From Pseudomonadota bacterium (GTDB lineage: Bacteria > Pseudomonadota > Alphaproteobacteria > Rhizobiales > Beijerinckiaceae), in NCBI GenBank assembly GCA_023450615.1, contig JAEXGT010000101.1:62001-126000 (forward strand): a DNA stretch of 64,000 nt, in the 5' to 3' direction. Position numbers and translations under genes: made by a program. Under the pieces are notes generated by a model, which worked only from the letters and a program-made list of their open reading frames with translations, was not told where the DNA came from and did no database searches. Positions 17,670 to 25,273 of this stretch are shown one piece after another. How positions within the stretch are numbered: position 1 is the stretch's first letter; each line of letters begins with the position of its first letter.

Positions 17670-19726
17670 CCACACAGGGACAGATCGTCGGCGTCGATGT
17701 CGGCGGAACCTTCACGGATCTCTTCTTCTACGACGAGCAAAAGCGCCAATTCCGCACGGCCAAAGTCTCCTCCAACCGGGGCGACGAGGCCGTTGGTTTC
17801 CTCGAAGGCCTGAAGAGCTTCGGGCCTGTGGCAAATCTCGCGTCTGTCGTACACGGCACCACCGTTGGCACGAACGCGCTTCTTGAGCGCAAGGGTGCCC
17901 GCGTGGGTCTTATCACCACACGAGGCTTTCGTGACGTGATTGAGATGCGCCGTCGCGACCGGCGCCATACCTGGGGTTTGTGGGGCGACTTCGTGCCCGT
18001 CATTGACCGCGATCTCCGGCTGGAGGTCACAGAGCGGACCCTCGCCGATGGGACGATCCGGGAAACGGTCGATGCAGAGGAAATACGGATTGCGGCGCGC
18101 ACCTTGATCGAGGCCGGGGCCGAGGCGCTCGCCATTGTCTTCGTCAATGCCTATGCCAATGCGGAGAACGAGATGCGCGCGCTCGCAGCTGCGAGCGAAA
18201 TCTGGCCGAACGGCAACGTTGCCTGTTCCAGCCAGATCCTGCCTGAGATCCGCGAATTCGAGCGCACCTCCACCACGGCGCTCAATGCTTATCTTCAGCC
18301 CGTCGTCGGCAGCTATCTCGGTAAGCTCGATCAGGCTCTGGCATCGGAGAACTTTTCGGGTCGTTTTCATATCGTGCAGTCCAATGGCGGCGTGATGTCG
18401 ACGGCAACGGCCCGGCGCTTGCCTGTTCGCACGGCGCTCTCCGGCCCCGCCGCGGGCGTGATCGCGGCAGCCGCCATTTCAGAAGCAGCCGGGTTTCCAG
18501 ATGTAATCACAGGCGATCTCGGCGGCACGTCATTCGACGTATCCCTCGTGGTTGGCGGCAAGACGGCCCTGGCAGCTCAAACGACAATCGATTTCGGCCT
18601 TGTGATCCGCACGCCGATGGTCGAGATCACGACCATCGGAGCAGGTGGCGGCTCCATCGCTCACGTCGATGCTGGCGGTCTTCTCCAGGTCGGCCCTGAG
18701 AGCGCCGGCTCACGGCCAGGCCCTGTCTGCTACGCCCAAGGCAACACGCGCCCGACACTCACCGATGCCAATGTTGTCCTCGGTCGCATCAATGCGGAGC
18801 GTCCCATTGGCGGCAAGCTCGCCCGTCTGGATATGGAAGCCGCTCGCGCATCCATCGACGCTCACGTGGCACGCCCGCTCGGCATCGATGTGATGGCCGC
18901 GGCGGAAGCGATCGTGCGGATTGCCAATGCGAAGATGGCAGGTGCAATCAGGCTGGTTTCGATCGAACGCGGTCACGATCCTGGCAAGTTCGCAGCCGTA
19001 CCCTTCGGTGGCGGCGGAGCGCTCCATGCAGGTGCCCTCATCAAAGATGTGGGCCTCAAGGCGGCACTGGTGCCGCGCTATCCCGGCGTGACGTCGGCGC
19101 TCGGCTGCGTCATTGCCGATATCCGTCATGACCAGGTTCAAACGGTCAATCTCAGCATGGAAGGTCTCGACGCTGCCGCTCTCGACCGGCGCATGGTGGC
19201 AGAGGCTGAAGAGGCGAAAGCTGTCGTAGAAGTGGCAGGCCTCGCTGTTGATCGGATCGACATCCTGTTCGAACTCGACATGCATTACGTGGGCCAGACT
19301 CATACGGTTGCCGTCCCGCTTCCCATCACAGTTGAAGGCAACACGACAGGAGTGAACGAGGCCATCATCCGCGAAGCCTTCGAAAAAGCCTACCAAGTCG
19401 CGTTCAGCCGCCTTCTTCCCGGCGTGCCGTCGCGGATCGTCAATCTTCGCACTGCGGCAGTCGGACGGCGACCGCATTTCGACCTCGCAGCGCTCGCACC
19501 TGCGGCAGATGCATCCTTGGATAAAGCGAGGCTCGGAGCGAGGCCGGTATGGTTCGAGGGACAATGGCATGAGACTTTGATCTACGCGCGCTTGGATCTG
19601 CCGGTAGGGGCGGTAATCCATGGCCCTGCGATTCTCGAGCAGCCGGATGCGACGACTGTTGTCGACCCTGACCTCGTGGCCCGTGTCGATGCATTCGGAA
19701 ACGTGATCGTGGAGCGCGCATCGTGA
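17666..19726 (+). CDS. Hydantoinase A/oxoprolinase family protein (HyuA-like)
   Basis: A 686-residue ATPase subunit of the ASKHA (actin-like) fold. Motifs are VGVDVGGTFTDLFFYD (phosphate loop, residues 8-23), VVHGTTVGTNALLERKGARVGLITTRGFRDV, NGGVMSTATARRLPVRTALSGPAAGV, and VTGDLGGTSFDVSLV-like ITGDLGGTSFDVSLV. It activates a lactam, imide or ketone oxygen by phosphorylation for the HyuB partner. Together the pair suggests ATP-driven opening of a cyclic amide or imide, or carboxylation of a ketone. The stop is read inside a GTGA overlap with the following gene, which starts with GTG. Confidence 0.92.
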   Translation: MTTQGQIVGVDVGGTFTDLFFYDEQKRQFRTAKVSSNRGDEAVGFLEGLKSFGPVANLASVVHGTTVGTNALLERKGARVGLITTRGFRDVIEMRRRDRRHTWGLWGDFVPVIDRDLRLEVTERTLADGTIRETVDAEEIRIAARTLIEAGAEALAIVFVNAYANAENEMRALAAASEIWPNGNVACSSQILPEIREFERTSTTALNAYLQPVVGSYLGKLDQALASENFSGRFHIVQSNGGVMSTATARRLPVRTALSGPAAGVIAAAAISEAAGFPDVITGDLGGTSFDVSLVVGGKTALAAQTTIDFGLVIRTPMVEITTIGAGGGSIAHVDAGGLLQVGPESAGSRPGPVCYAQGNTRPTLTDANVVLGRINAERPIGGKLARLDMEAARASIDAHVARPLGIDVMAAAEAIVRIANAKMAGAIRLVSIERGHDPGKFAAVPFGGGGALHAGALIKDVGLKAALVPRYPGVTSALGCVIADIRHDQVQTVNLSMEGLDAAALDRRMVAEAEEAKAVVEVAGLAVDRIDILFELDMHYVGQTHTVAVPLPITVEGNTTGVNEAIIREAFEKAYQVAFSRLLPGVPSRIVNLRTAAVGRRPHFDLAALAPAADASLDKARLGARPVWFEGQWHETLIYARLDLPVGAVIHGPAILEQPDATTVVDPDLVARVDAFGNVIVERAS

Positions 19727-20343
19727 GCCATTCCCCCATCCCAATATCGCGGACGGCTCTTCTCACCGTCGACTTGCAGAACGACTTTCTGCACCCGCAA
19801 GGCGCTTATGGCCGCGCGGGTCAGACTGCCCCCGAGATCGCTGCGCTGCCGGGGCGTATTCTGCCTCTTGCCAATCTGCTGCGAGAGAAGGGCGGCTTCT
19901 TTATCTCGACTCAGTTCACGCTTGTCCCAGCCAAGGGAGGCGAGCCTCTGATCTCTCCCCACTTGAAGACGCTGAGGCCCTTCCTGACGAAGGGAGACTT
20001 CGCGCCAGGGGCCTGGGGGCATGCCTTGGTTGACGAACTCCAGCCAGCCGATGTGACGGTCGAAAAAATCGCCTACTCGGCCTTCTACATGACGCGCATG
20101 GAATGGGTTTTGCGCAAATGCGGCATTGAGCGCCTTCTGATTGGAGGGATCGTCACGAATGGAGGCGTTGCCTCAACGGTGCGTGACGCTCATGTCCGGG
20201 ATTTCGAAACCGTCGTGCTGGAGGATGCCTGTGCGGCCTTCTCGCCTGCTGTCCACGCCACTGCCATCGACGCCCTCCGCCCCGTTTGCCGGGTCGCGAA
20301 GATCGCCGACATCATCTCAGAAATCGAAGCTGCCGCTTCTTAG
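19723..20343 (+). CDS. Isochorismatase-fold hydrolase lacking the catalytic cysteine
   Basis: A 206-residue protein of the cysteine hydrolase/isochorismatase family, which includes N-carbamoylsarcosine amidase, nicotinamidase and maleamate amidohydrolase. D17 (VDLQNDF) and K115 (VEKIAYSAF) of the Asp-Lys-Cys triad are present, but the nucleophile position, usually TNxCV, reads TNGGV, so the Cys is Gly148. True isochorismatases such as PhzD also lack this Cys and cleave vinyl ethers. It may therefore not be an amidase. The start is GTG 19723, overlapping the HyuA stop as GTGA. Confidence 0.82.
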   Translation: MSHSPIPISRTALLTVDLQNDFLHPQGAYGRAGQTAPEIAALPGRILPLANLLREKGGFFISTQFTLVPAKGGEPLISPHLKTLRPFLTKGDFAPGAWGHALVDELQPADVTVEKIAYSAFYMTRMEWVLRKCGIERLLIGGIVTNGGVASTVRDAHVRDFETVVLEDACAAFSPAVHATAIDALRPVCRVAKIADIISEIEAAAS

Positions 20344-20377
20344 CGCCCTGCTTGACCGATAAGCGAAAGGAGCTCCC

Positions 20378-20908
20378 ATGCCCGTCGTCGAAACCACTAT
20401 TCTCGAAGGCTACGATGATGCCACCAAGGCACGTCTGCTGAAGGGCATGATGCGCGCCGTCCGCTCTGTCATGGCAGCGCCGCCGGATGGAATCGTTACC
20501 ATCCTGCGCGAGGTGCACCCGAGTGCCTACGCCCGCGGCGGCGTGTCCCGCATCCCGGGACCTCCGTTGCCGCCTGCTGCCGATGTGGCAGCGGCCTTTG
20601 CCGCAGCGCTGGAGAATGGAGACGCGGAAACTGCTGCTTGTCTGGCAGCACCGGACTTCCTTGGCGCCGACATTTACGGCGAGCGTCGAGATCTCGCTGG
20701 ATCACTTGCTGCTTCAGGAAAGCTCAGCAGAACCTATCAGCGTTTCGAAGATGCCATGACCGACGAGGATCGCATCGTCTTCGCCCAGGGGACCCTGGAA
20801 GGCACGGCGCCGGACGGTACGGTTCTAACCAATATTCGCTTCGTCGACCGCTTCCGCCTCTCCGGCGCGCTCGTTGCGGAAATGGAAACCTGGGTGAGCC
20901 GGGCGTGA
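20378..20908 (+). CDS. Fusion of a 4-oxalocrotonate-tautomerase domain and a SnoaL/NTF2-like domain
   Basis: Residues 1-58 read as a small tautomerase: Pro follows Met (MPVVETTILEGYDDATKARLLKGM), giving the N-terminal Pro base after Met removal, and TILREVHPSAYARGG matches the second strand. A proline-rich linker (PGPPLPP, 60-66) leads to residues 69-176, an NTF2-like alpha+beta domain (ADVAAAFAAALENGDAETAACL...NIRFVDRFRLSGALVAEMETW). Single-domain tautomerases are normally 60-80 residues, so this fusion is uncommon. Likely role: keto-enol or double-bond isomerisation of a pathway intermediate. AAAGGAG lies before the ATG. Confidence 0.75.
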   Translation: MPVVETTILEGYDDATKARLLKGMMRAVRSVMAAPPDGIVTILREVHPSAYARGGVSRIPGPPLPPAADVAAAFAAALENGDAETAACLAAPDFLGADIYGERRDLAGSLAASGKLSRTYQRFEDAMTDEDRIVFAQGTLEGTAPDGTVLTNIRFVDRFRLSGALVAEMETWVSRA

Positions 20909-20921
20909 GAGGCGTACATCA

Positions 20922-22316
20922 ATGACGGTCCGTCCCTCCCTCCAGCATAAGCCTGAAACCCGCGCAGATGTCGTGATCGTGGGGGCTGGAGCTGCCGGCT
21001 TGTGCGCAGCGATCGCAGCCCGCGAGGCTGGCGCAAGCGTCTTGGTGCTTGAACGGGATTCCGAACCGCGAGGGAATACCGCTCTTACTCTGGGAATGCT
21101 GCCGGGTGCAGGAACCCGGTTCCAGCGAGAGAAGGGCATTGAGGACAGTCCTGACCTGTATCTCACCGATATTCTCAATAAGGCCAAAGGCAAAACCGAT
21201 GTGTCTCTGGCGCGCACAATCGCCGAAGCATCGGGTGCTGCCGTCGAATGGCTCGTGGATTCGCATGGCCTGCATTTTGAATTGCTCGACGATATTCTCT
21301 ACCCGGGACATTCGCGTCATCGCTACCATGTGCCGAAGAGCCGGACTGGCCTTGAAATGGAGCAGGATCTCGTGCGAGGCGCGTTGTCTGCGGGTGCAGT
21401 GATTATCACCTCTGCTACTGTCGACACTCTCTACGCCGAGCCTACGGGACAGATCACCGCTATCGGATATACGACGGCAGACGGCAGGCACGATACCGTC
21501 GGATGCCGCGCTCTCGTTCTAGCCACCGGCGGATATGGGGCGGATCCCGCTACCATTGCTGCCCGCATCCCTTCGATGTCAGATGCGGTTTATTGCGGCC
21601 ACCACGGCAGCAAAGGCGACGCGATCCGATGGGGTGAGGCACTAGATGCTGCTACTGCCGATCTGGGAAGCTACCAAGGTCACTGCGTCGCCAACGGACC
21701 TGCCCTGCCAGTCACATGGGCCATCGTGATCCGTGGCGGTTTTCAAGTGAACAGGGAAGGCCGCCGCTTCTCGAATGAGATGAGCGGATATTCCGAGCAG
21801 GCTTCCACGGTGCTGAGCCAACCTGGCGGCACTGCCTGGACGATCTACGACAAGCATTGCGAAGAAGCAGCCCTCACGTTCCAGGATTATCACCGCGTTC
21901 TCAACAGCGGCGCGGTTGTCATGGCCGACAGTATTGTCTCTCTGTCGCAGGCGACCGGCCTTCCTTCCGAGGCTCTTGAAGCTAGCTTCTCGGAAGTGGC
22001 CTCTTATGTCGCGGGACATGCCTCCGATCCATTCGGACGCGACTTCACCGGGGTTGCGCAACTGACAGCACCCTTCCGGGCAGTGGAGGTGAGAGGCGCG
22101 CTTTTTCATACGCAAGGCGGGCTGAAAGTCGACGAGACCGGCCGTGTCCTGCGTGTCGATGGAGCTCCTCTTCCTAATCTCTATGCCGCAGGCGGTGCTG
22201 CTCGCGGCATCTCCGGACCTTCTTCATGGGGATATCTCGGAGGGAACGGCCTCGTAACGGCAGTCGTGTTGGGGCGCCTTGCAGGAGACAGCGCAGCAAA
22301 GACCGCGCTCACATGA
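20922..22316 (+). CDS. FAD-dependent oxidoreductase, fumarate-reductase flavoprotein-like (paralogue 2)
   Basis: A 464-residue flavoprotein with an N-terminal Rossmann motif VVIVGAGAAGLCAAIAAREAGASVLVLERD (about residues 17-46) and the C-terminal GALFHTQGGLKVDETGRV...NLYAAGGAARGISG...GYLGGNGL FAD-binding region. It parallels the divergent gene at 3463-4875 along most of its length, including YPGHSxxRxH and the GYSEQA block. It probably catalyses dehydrogenation or reduction at a C-C bond of a carboxylic substrate, in the way of tricarballylate dehydrogenase or fumarate reductase. It has no membrane segment, so the electron partner is unknown. It lies 13 bases after the tautomerase fusion. Confidence 0.87.
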   Translation: MTVRPSLQHKPETRADVVIVGAGAAGLCAAIAAREAGASVLVLERDSEPRGNTALTLGMLPGAGTRFQREKGIEDSPDLYLTDILNKAKGKTDVSLARTIAEASGAAVEWLVDSHGLHFELLDDILYPGHSRHRYHVPKSRTGLEMEQDLVRGALSAGAVIITSATVDTLYAEPTGQITAIGYTTADGRHDTVGCRALVLATGGYGADPATIAARIPSMSDAVYCGHHGSKGDAIRWGEALDAATADLGSYQGHCVANGPALPVTWAIVIRGGFQVNREGRRFSNEMSGYSEQASTVLSQPGGTAWTIYDKHCEEAALTFQDYHRVLNSGAVVMADSIVSLSQATGLPSEALEASFSEVASYVAGHASDPFGRDFTGVAQLTAPFRAVEVRGALFHTQGGLKVDETGRVLRVDGAPLPNLYAAGGAARGISGPSSWGYLGGNGLVTAVVLGRLAGDSAAKTALT

Positions 22317-22345
22317 ATCGACTGATGGTTTGAGGAGAATGTACA

Positions 22346-23104
22346 ATGCCTAGGGTGCTGGTGATCGTTCCGTTTCCAATGGATCCGGCTAATCTCGAAT
22401 TGCGCAAGGCGCAGCTCCGCTCGGTCAAGCTGGGTGACGGGATCGAGTTCGAATATCGCCCGGTTCGTATCGCTCCGGCGAATTACGTAAGCCAGCAGGA
22501 TTCCGTTCTTGCCGATATCGGCATTCTCGAAGCAGGAATACAGGCTGAGGCCGAAGGCTTCGATGCAGTATGTATCGACACAGTCAGCGACTCCGGCATG
22601 TCGGCCTTGCGTTCCGTCCTCAACATCCCCGTCATCGGGGCAGGTCGGCACGCCATGCTTGCTGCCCTCATGCTGGGCGAGAAGTTCTCGATCCTGGCCA
22701 TGTGGGATCGCTGGCGGCATCTCTACATCAAAACGCTCGCGGAGCTTGGCCTAGCGCATAAATGTGCATCCTTGCGCTCGGCGGGCCTTCAGCCGAACAA
22801 CCAGAGCCTGCTCTCCGGCAAGGAAGACGAGTTCTTTCCCCATCTCCATGCTGCCGCGATGCGTTGCATCGAGGAGGACGGCGCGGACGTCATCATTCTC
22901 GGCTCAACAACCATGCATGAAGCTCATTCTTATCTTGCTGAGCGCCTCCCCGTTCCTGTCATCAACCCTGGCCCCTTAACCTACCGGCTAGCGGATGCCG
23001 CCATCAAACTCAGGCTTCACCACAGCCGTATCGCCTATCCTTCACCTCATGCGCCAGCAGCCGAGCGGCTGCGTGCCATGGGCCAAGCTGCCGGCGCGAT
23101 CTGA
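22346..23104 (+). CDS. Asp/Glu/hydantoin racemase-superfamily protein without catalytic cysteines (paralogue 1)
   Basis: A 252-residue protein with the two-lobed racemase fold. GFDAVCIDTVSDSGMSALRSVLNIPVIG (residues 71-98) aligns with the first active-site strand of hydantoin racemases, where ACFDDPG is expected; the Cys position is Thr79. The second strand, DVIILGSTTM (181-190), has Ser187 where LGCAGM is usual. A two-Cys 1,1-proton-transfer mechanism is therefore excluded. The fold is shared with maleate isomerase and arylmalonate decarboxylase, so it may be an isomerase, a decarboxylase or a ligand-binding partner of the next gene. GAGGAG precedes the ATG. Confidence 0.78.
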   Translation: MPRVLVIVPFPMDPANLELRKAQLRSVKLGDGIEFEYRPVRIAPANYVSQQDSVLADIGILEAGIQAEAEGFDAVCIDTVSDSGMSALRSVLNIPVIGAGRHAMLAALMLGEKFSILAMWDRWRHLYIKTLAELGLAHKCASLRSAGLQPNNQSLLSGKEDEFFPHLHAAAMRCIEEDGADVIILGSTTMHEAHSYLAERLPVPVINPGPLTYRLADAAIKLRLHHSRIAYPSPHAPAAERLRAMGQAAGAI

Positions 23105-23116
23105 GGGAGGACGAAC

Positions 23117-23824
23117 ATGACTCGAATTCTGATGTTGACGCTCCGTGAGCAGAAGACTGACACAGGCGTATTCTCAGCAGCCCTTGATACCGATACGCAC
23201 GTCACGCAGAGAGCCGTAGAGGTGGCACCCGATACCACCTCAAGCGCTCACGATTGGGCTCTTGCAGATCTTGCCATCCTGGCAGCCGGACAAGAGGCCG
23301 AAAGCGAAGGATACGACGCGCTCTGCGTCGGCGAGATCGGCGATTACGGCGTTGGGGCCCTTCGTTCCGTCCTGTCGATCCCTGTCATTGGAGCAGGCCG
23401 CAGCGCCATGCTTCATGCTCTGACCTTGGGCAATCGATTTTCAATTCTGGTTCCAGCCTCCCGCTATTACCGGGTCAAAAAGCTCGTGGGCGACTATGGC
23501 TTCGATCGACAATGCGCTTCGGTTCGTCCACTCCCGGTGGGGGCTTCTGACAACGAGGAAGCCGCGTTCCCGCATATTCTTACGGAAGCTCAAGCCTGTC
23601 TCAATGAAGACGGCGCTGATGTGCTGTGCCTCGATACAGCTTCTCCTGCCTCCGCATCCCGGTTGTCTACGGATCTCGGTGTTCCGGTGATCAACCCGCA
23701 GTCTCTGTCACTTAAATTGGCAGAAAGCTTCCTGGGGCTTCATCTGAATCATAGCCGTGTCGCTTACCCGGAACCACAGGTACGCAAGCAAGCCCTCATC
23801 ACAGCTATTGCGAAAGCCCGCTGA
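23117..23824 (+). CDS. Asp/Glu/hydantoin racemase-superfamily protein without catalytic cysteines (paralogue 2)
   Basis: A 235-residue tandem homologue of the preceding protein, shown by the shared E-A/SEGxDALC, GALRSVLSIPVIGAGRSAMLHALTLG and NEDGADV blocks and by the same C-terminal HHSR/NHSRVAYP motif. At the two catalytic positions it has Glu73 (VGEIGDYG) and Thr174 (CLDTASP) instead of Cys. The different replacements in the two copies suggest specialised roles, perhaps a heterodimer. It starts 12 bases after its neighbour with GGGAGG upstream, so equal expression is likely. Confidence 0.77.
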   Translation: MTRILMLTLREQKTDTGVFSAALDTDTHVTQRAVEVAPDTTSSAHDWALADLAILAAGQEAESEGYDALCVGEIGDYGVGALRSVLSIPVIGAGRSAMLHALTLGNRFSILVPASRYYRVKKLVGDYGFDRQCASVRPLPVGASDNEEAAFPHILTEAQACLNEDGADVLCLDTASPASASRLSTDLGVPVINPQSLSLKLAESFLGLHLNHSRVAYPEPQVRKQALITAIAKAR

Positions 23825-23850
23825 GGCGAGCCCCTTTTCGGAGAACCTTG

Positions 23851-25224
23851 ATGCCGCAATCCAGCCGCCCGATTGAAACACACCCCTCCGATCTCGTAAT
23901 TCGGCTGGCGGAACTCGCTTTGTCCATCGAGGCTCACCGGGTTCCGTCTGACGTTCTACAGCACGCGAAAATGATCGTTCGCGACACAGTAGGTGTTATG
24001 CTGGCAGGTTCGCGCCTTCCGGAAGTTGTCGCGCTCGCCAGCGAGGCGCCCACGCTCGGAGCAGGATCTGCGACCCTCTTCGGCACCAACCTGACTGCGT
24101 CAAGCCATGTGGCTGCGCTCGTCAACGGCACCGGCGGCGTCTCTCTGGAGCTTGACGAAGGCAATCAGTTTGCAGTGAACCATCCGGGAATTCATATCCT
24201 GCCCGCGCTCATTGCTCTGGCGGAAGAGCGCGGGAACTCAGGTCGCGACTTTTTGGAAGCATTCATCGCGAGCTATGAGATCGCCGTCAGGGTCGGACGT
24301 GCAGTTCGTTTGCGCCGTCCCGTTCACCCGTTTGGCACGCACACCATCGTCGGTACGGCAGTCGGTGCAGCACGGCTCATGGGTCTTGACGTCGCGACGA
24401 CTGCGCGGGCCATTGAACTGGCTGCGGGCTTAAGCATCGCTTCCTCCCAATCCGCCGCCACCAAGGGCGCATCGGTGCGCAACCTCTTTACTGGTTTCAC
24501 CAATCATAATGGACTTCTCGCTCCTCGCCTCGCATTGGCAGGCTTCAGCGGCGAGCCAGGTGCGCTTGAGGTCGTTTTCGGCTCAATTCTAGGAGAAGAT
24601 TTTGCGCTGAATCTGGAGGACCGCATCGGGTCCTTCTATCTGACGCGAAACTATTTCAAGGTCTACGCCTGCAGCCGTTGGAACCATGCCCCGATTGAAG
24701 CAGCCGCCGCCATCCAAAGCGAGCATCACATCGATCCCAGCGCAATCGAGCGGATCGATGTGCATACCTATGATCTTGCTACACGCCTTGGAGGTACCGC
24801 AGTCGCCAACGCCTATGCTGCCAAACACTCCATCGCGTTCAACGTAGCAGCTCGCCTGCTTCACGGCAGCAATGCGATGGACGTTTACACGGACGAGATC
24901 GTCCACGACCCAAACATGGTCCGCCTGATTGAAAAAGTCTCGGTGCTGAATGACCCCGAGCTTACCGCACTTCTTCCGGATATCCGCGCGGCGCGGGTCG
25001 AGATCCGGCTCATTGACGGCAGCACCTATTCCGCACGCTCCACAGTTCCCATAGGCGGATTTGACAATCCGCTGAGTGAAGCCCAGCTTCTGGAGAAGTT
25101 CTCAACTCTGGCCAGCAGTGCCTTGCAATCAGATAGGGTCGAAGAGCTTGCTGCTTCGATAGGCAAGCTTGAGACGATTGGCCACTTCGCAGACGTCGTG
25201 GCTCTTACGAAGAGCATATCCTAA
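23851..25224 (+). CDS. MmgE/PrpD family protein (paralogue 2)
   Basis: A 457-residue protein, last gene of the long operon. It repeats the motifs of the first copy: VRDTVGVMLAGS, ALVNGTGGVSLELDEGNQFAVNHPGIHILPALIALA, YEIAVRVGRAVRLRRPVHPFGTH, and NYFKVYACSRWNHAPIEA. The two copies are clearly homologous but much diverged, so they probably act at different steps or as a heteromer. ATG 23851 is preferred; a TTG one codon earlier is also in frame. The gene ends 49 bases before the convergent hrpB. Confidence 0.88.
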   Translation: MPQSSRPIETHPSDLVIRLAELALSIEAHRVPSDVLQHAKMIVRDTVGVMLAGSRLPEVVALASEAPTLGAGSATLFGTNLTASSHVAALVNGTGGVSLELDEGNQFAVNHPGIHILPALIALAEERGNSGRDFLEAFIASYEIAVRVGRAVRLRRPVHPFGTHTIVGTAVGAARLMGLDVATTARAIELAAGLSIASSQSAATKGASVRNLFTGFTNHNGLLAPRLALAGFSGEPGALEVVFGSILGEDFALNLEDRIGSFYLTRNYFKVYACSRWNHAPIEAAAAIQSEHHIDPSAIERIDVHTYDLATRLGGTAVANAYAAKHSIAFNVAARLLHGSNAMDVYTDEIVHDPNMVRLIEKVSVLNDPELTALLPDIRAARVEIRLIDGSTYSARSTVPIGGFDNPLSEAQLLEKFSTLASSALQSDRVEELAASIGKLETIGHFADVVALTKSIS

Positions 25225-25273
25225 CTTCTGATAGCCCGCGGGAATCAAGTGAAGCGCGCTCTCAGATTGCAGC

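Noticed and set aside
3463..25224. Catabolic cluster as an integrated phage or conjugative island
   Set aside because: No integrase, transposase, flanking tRNA or direct repeats were found at 3.4 or 25.2 kb. Base composition seems lower in places, but I could not compute it.
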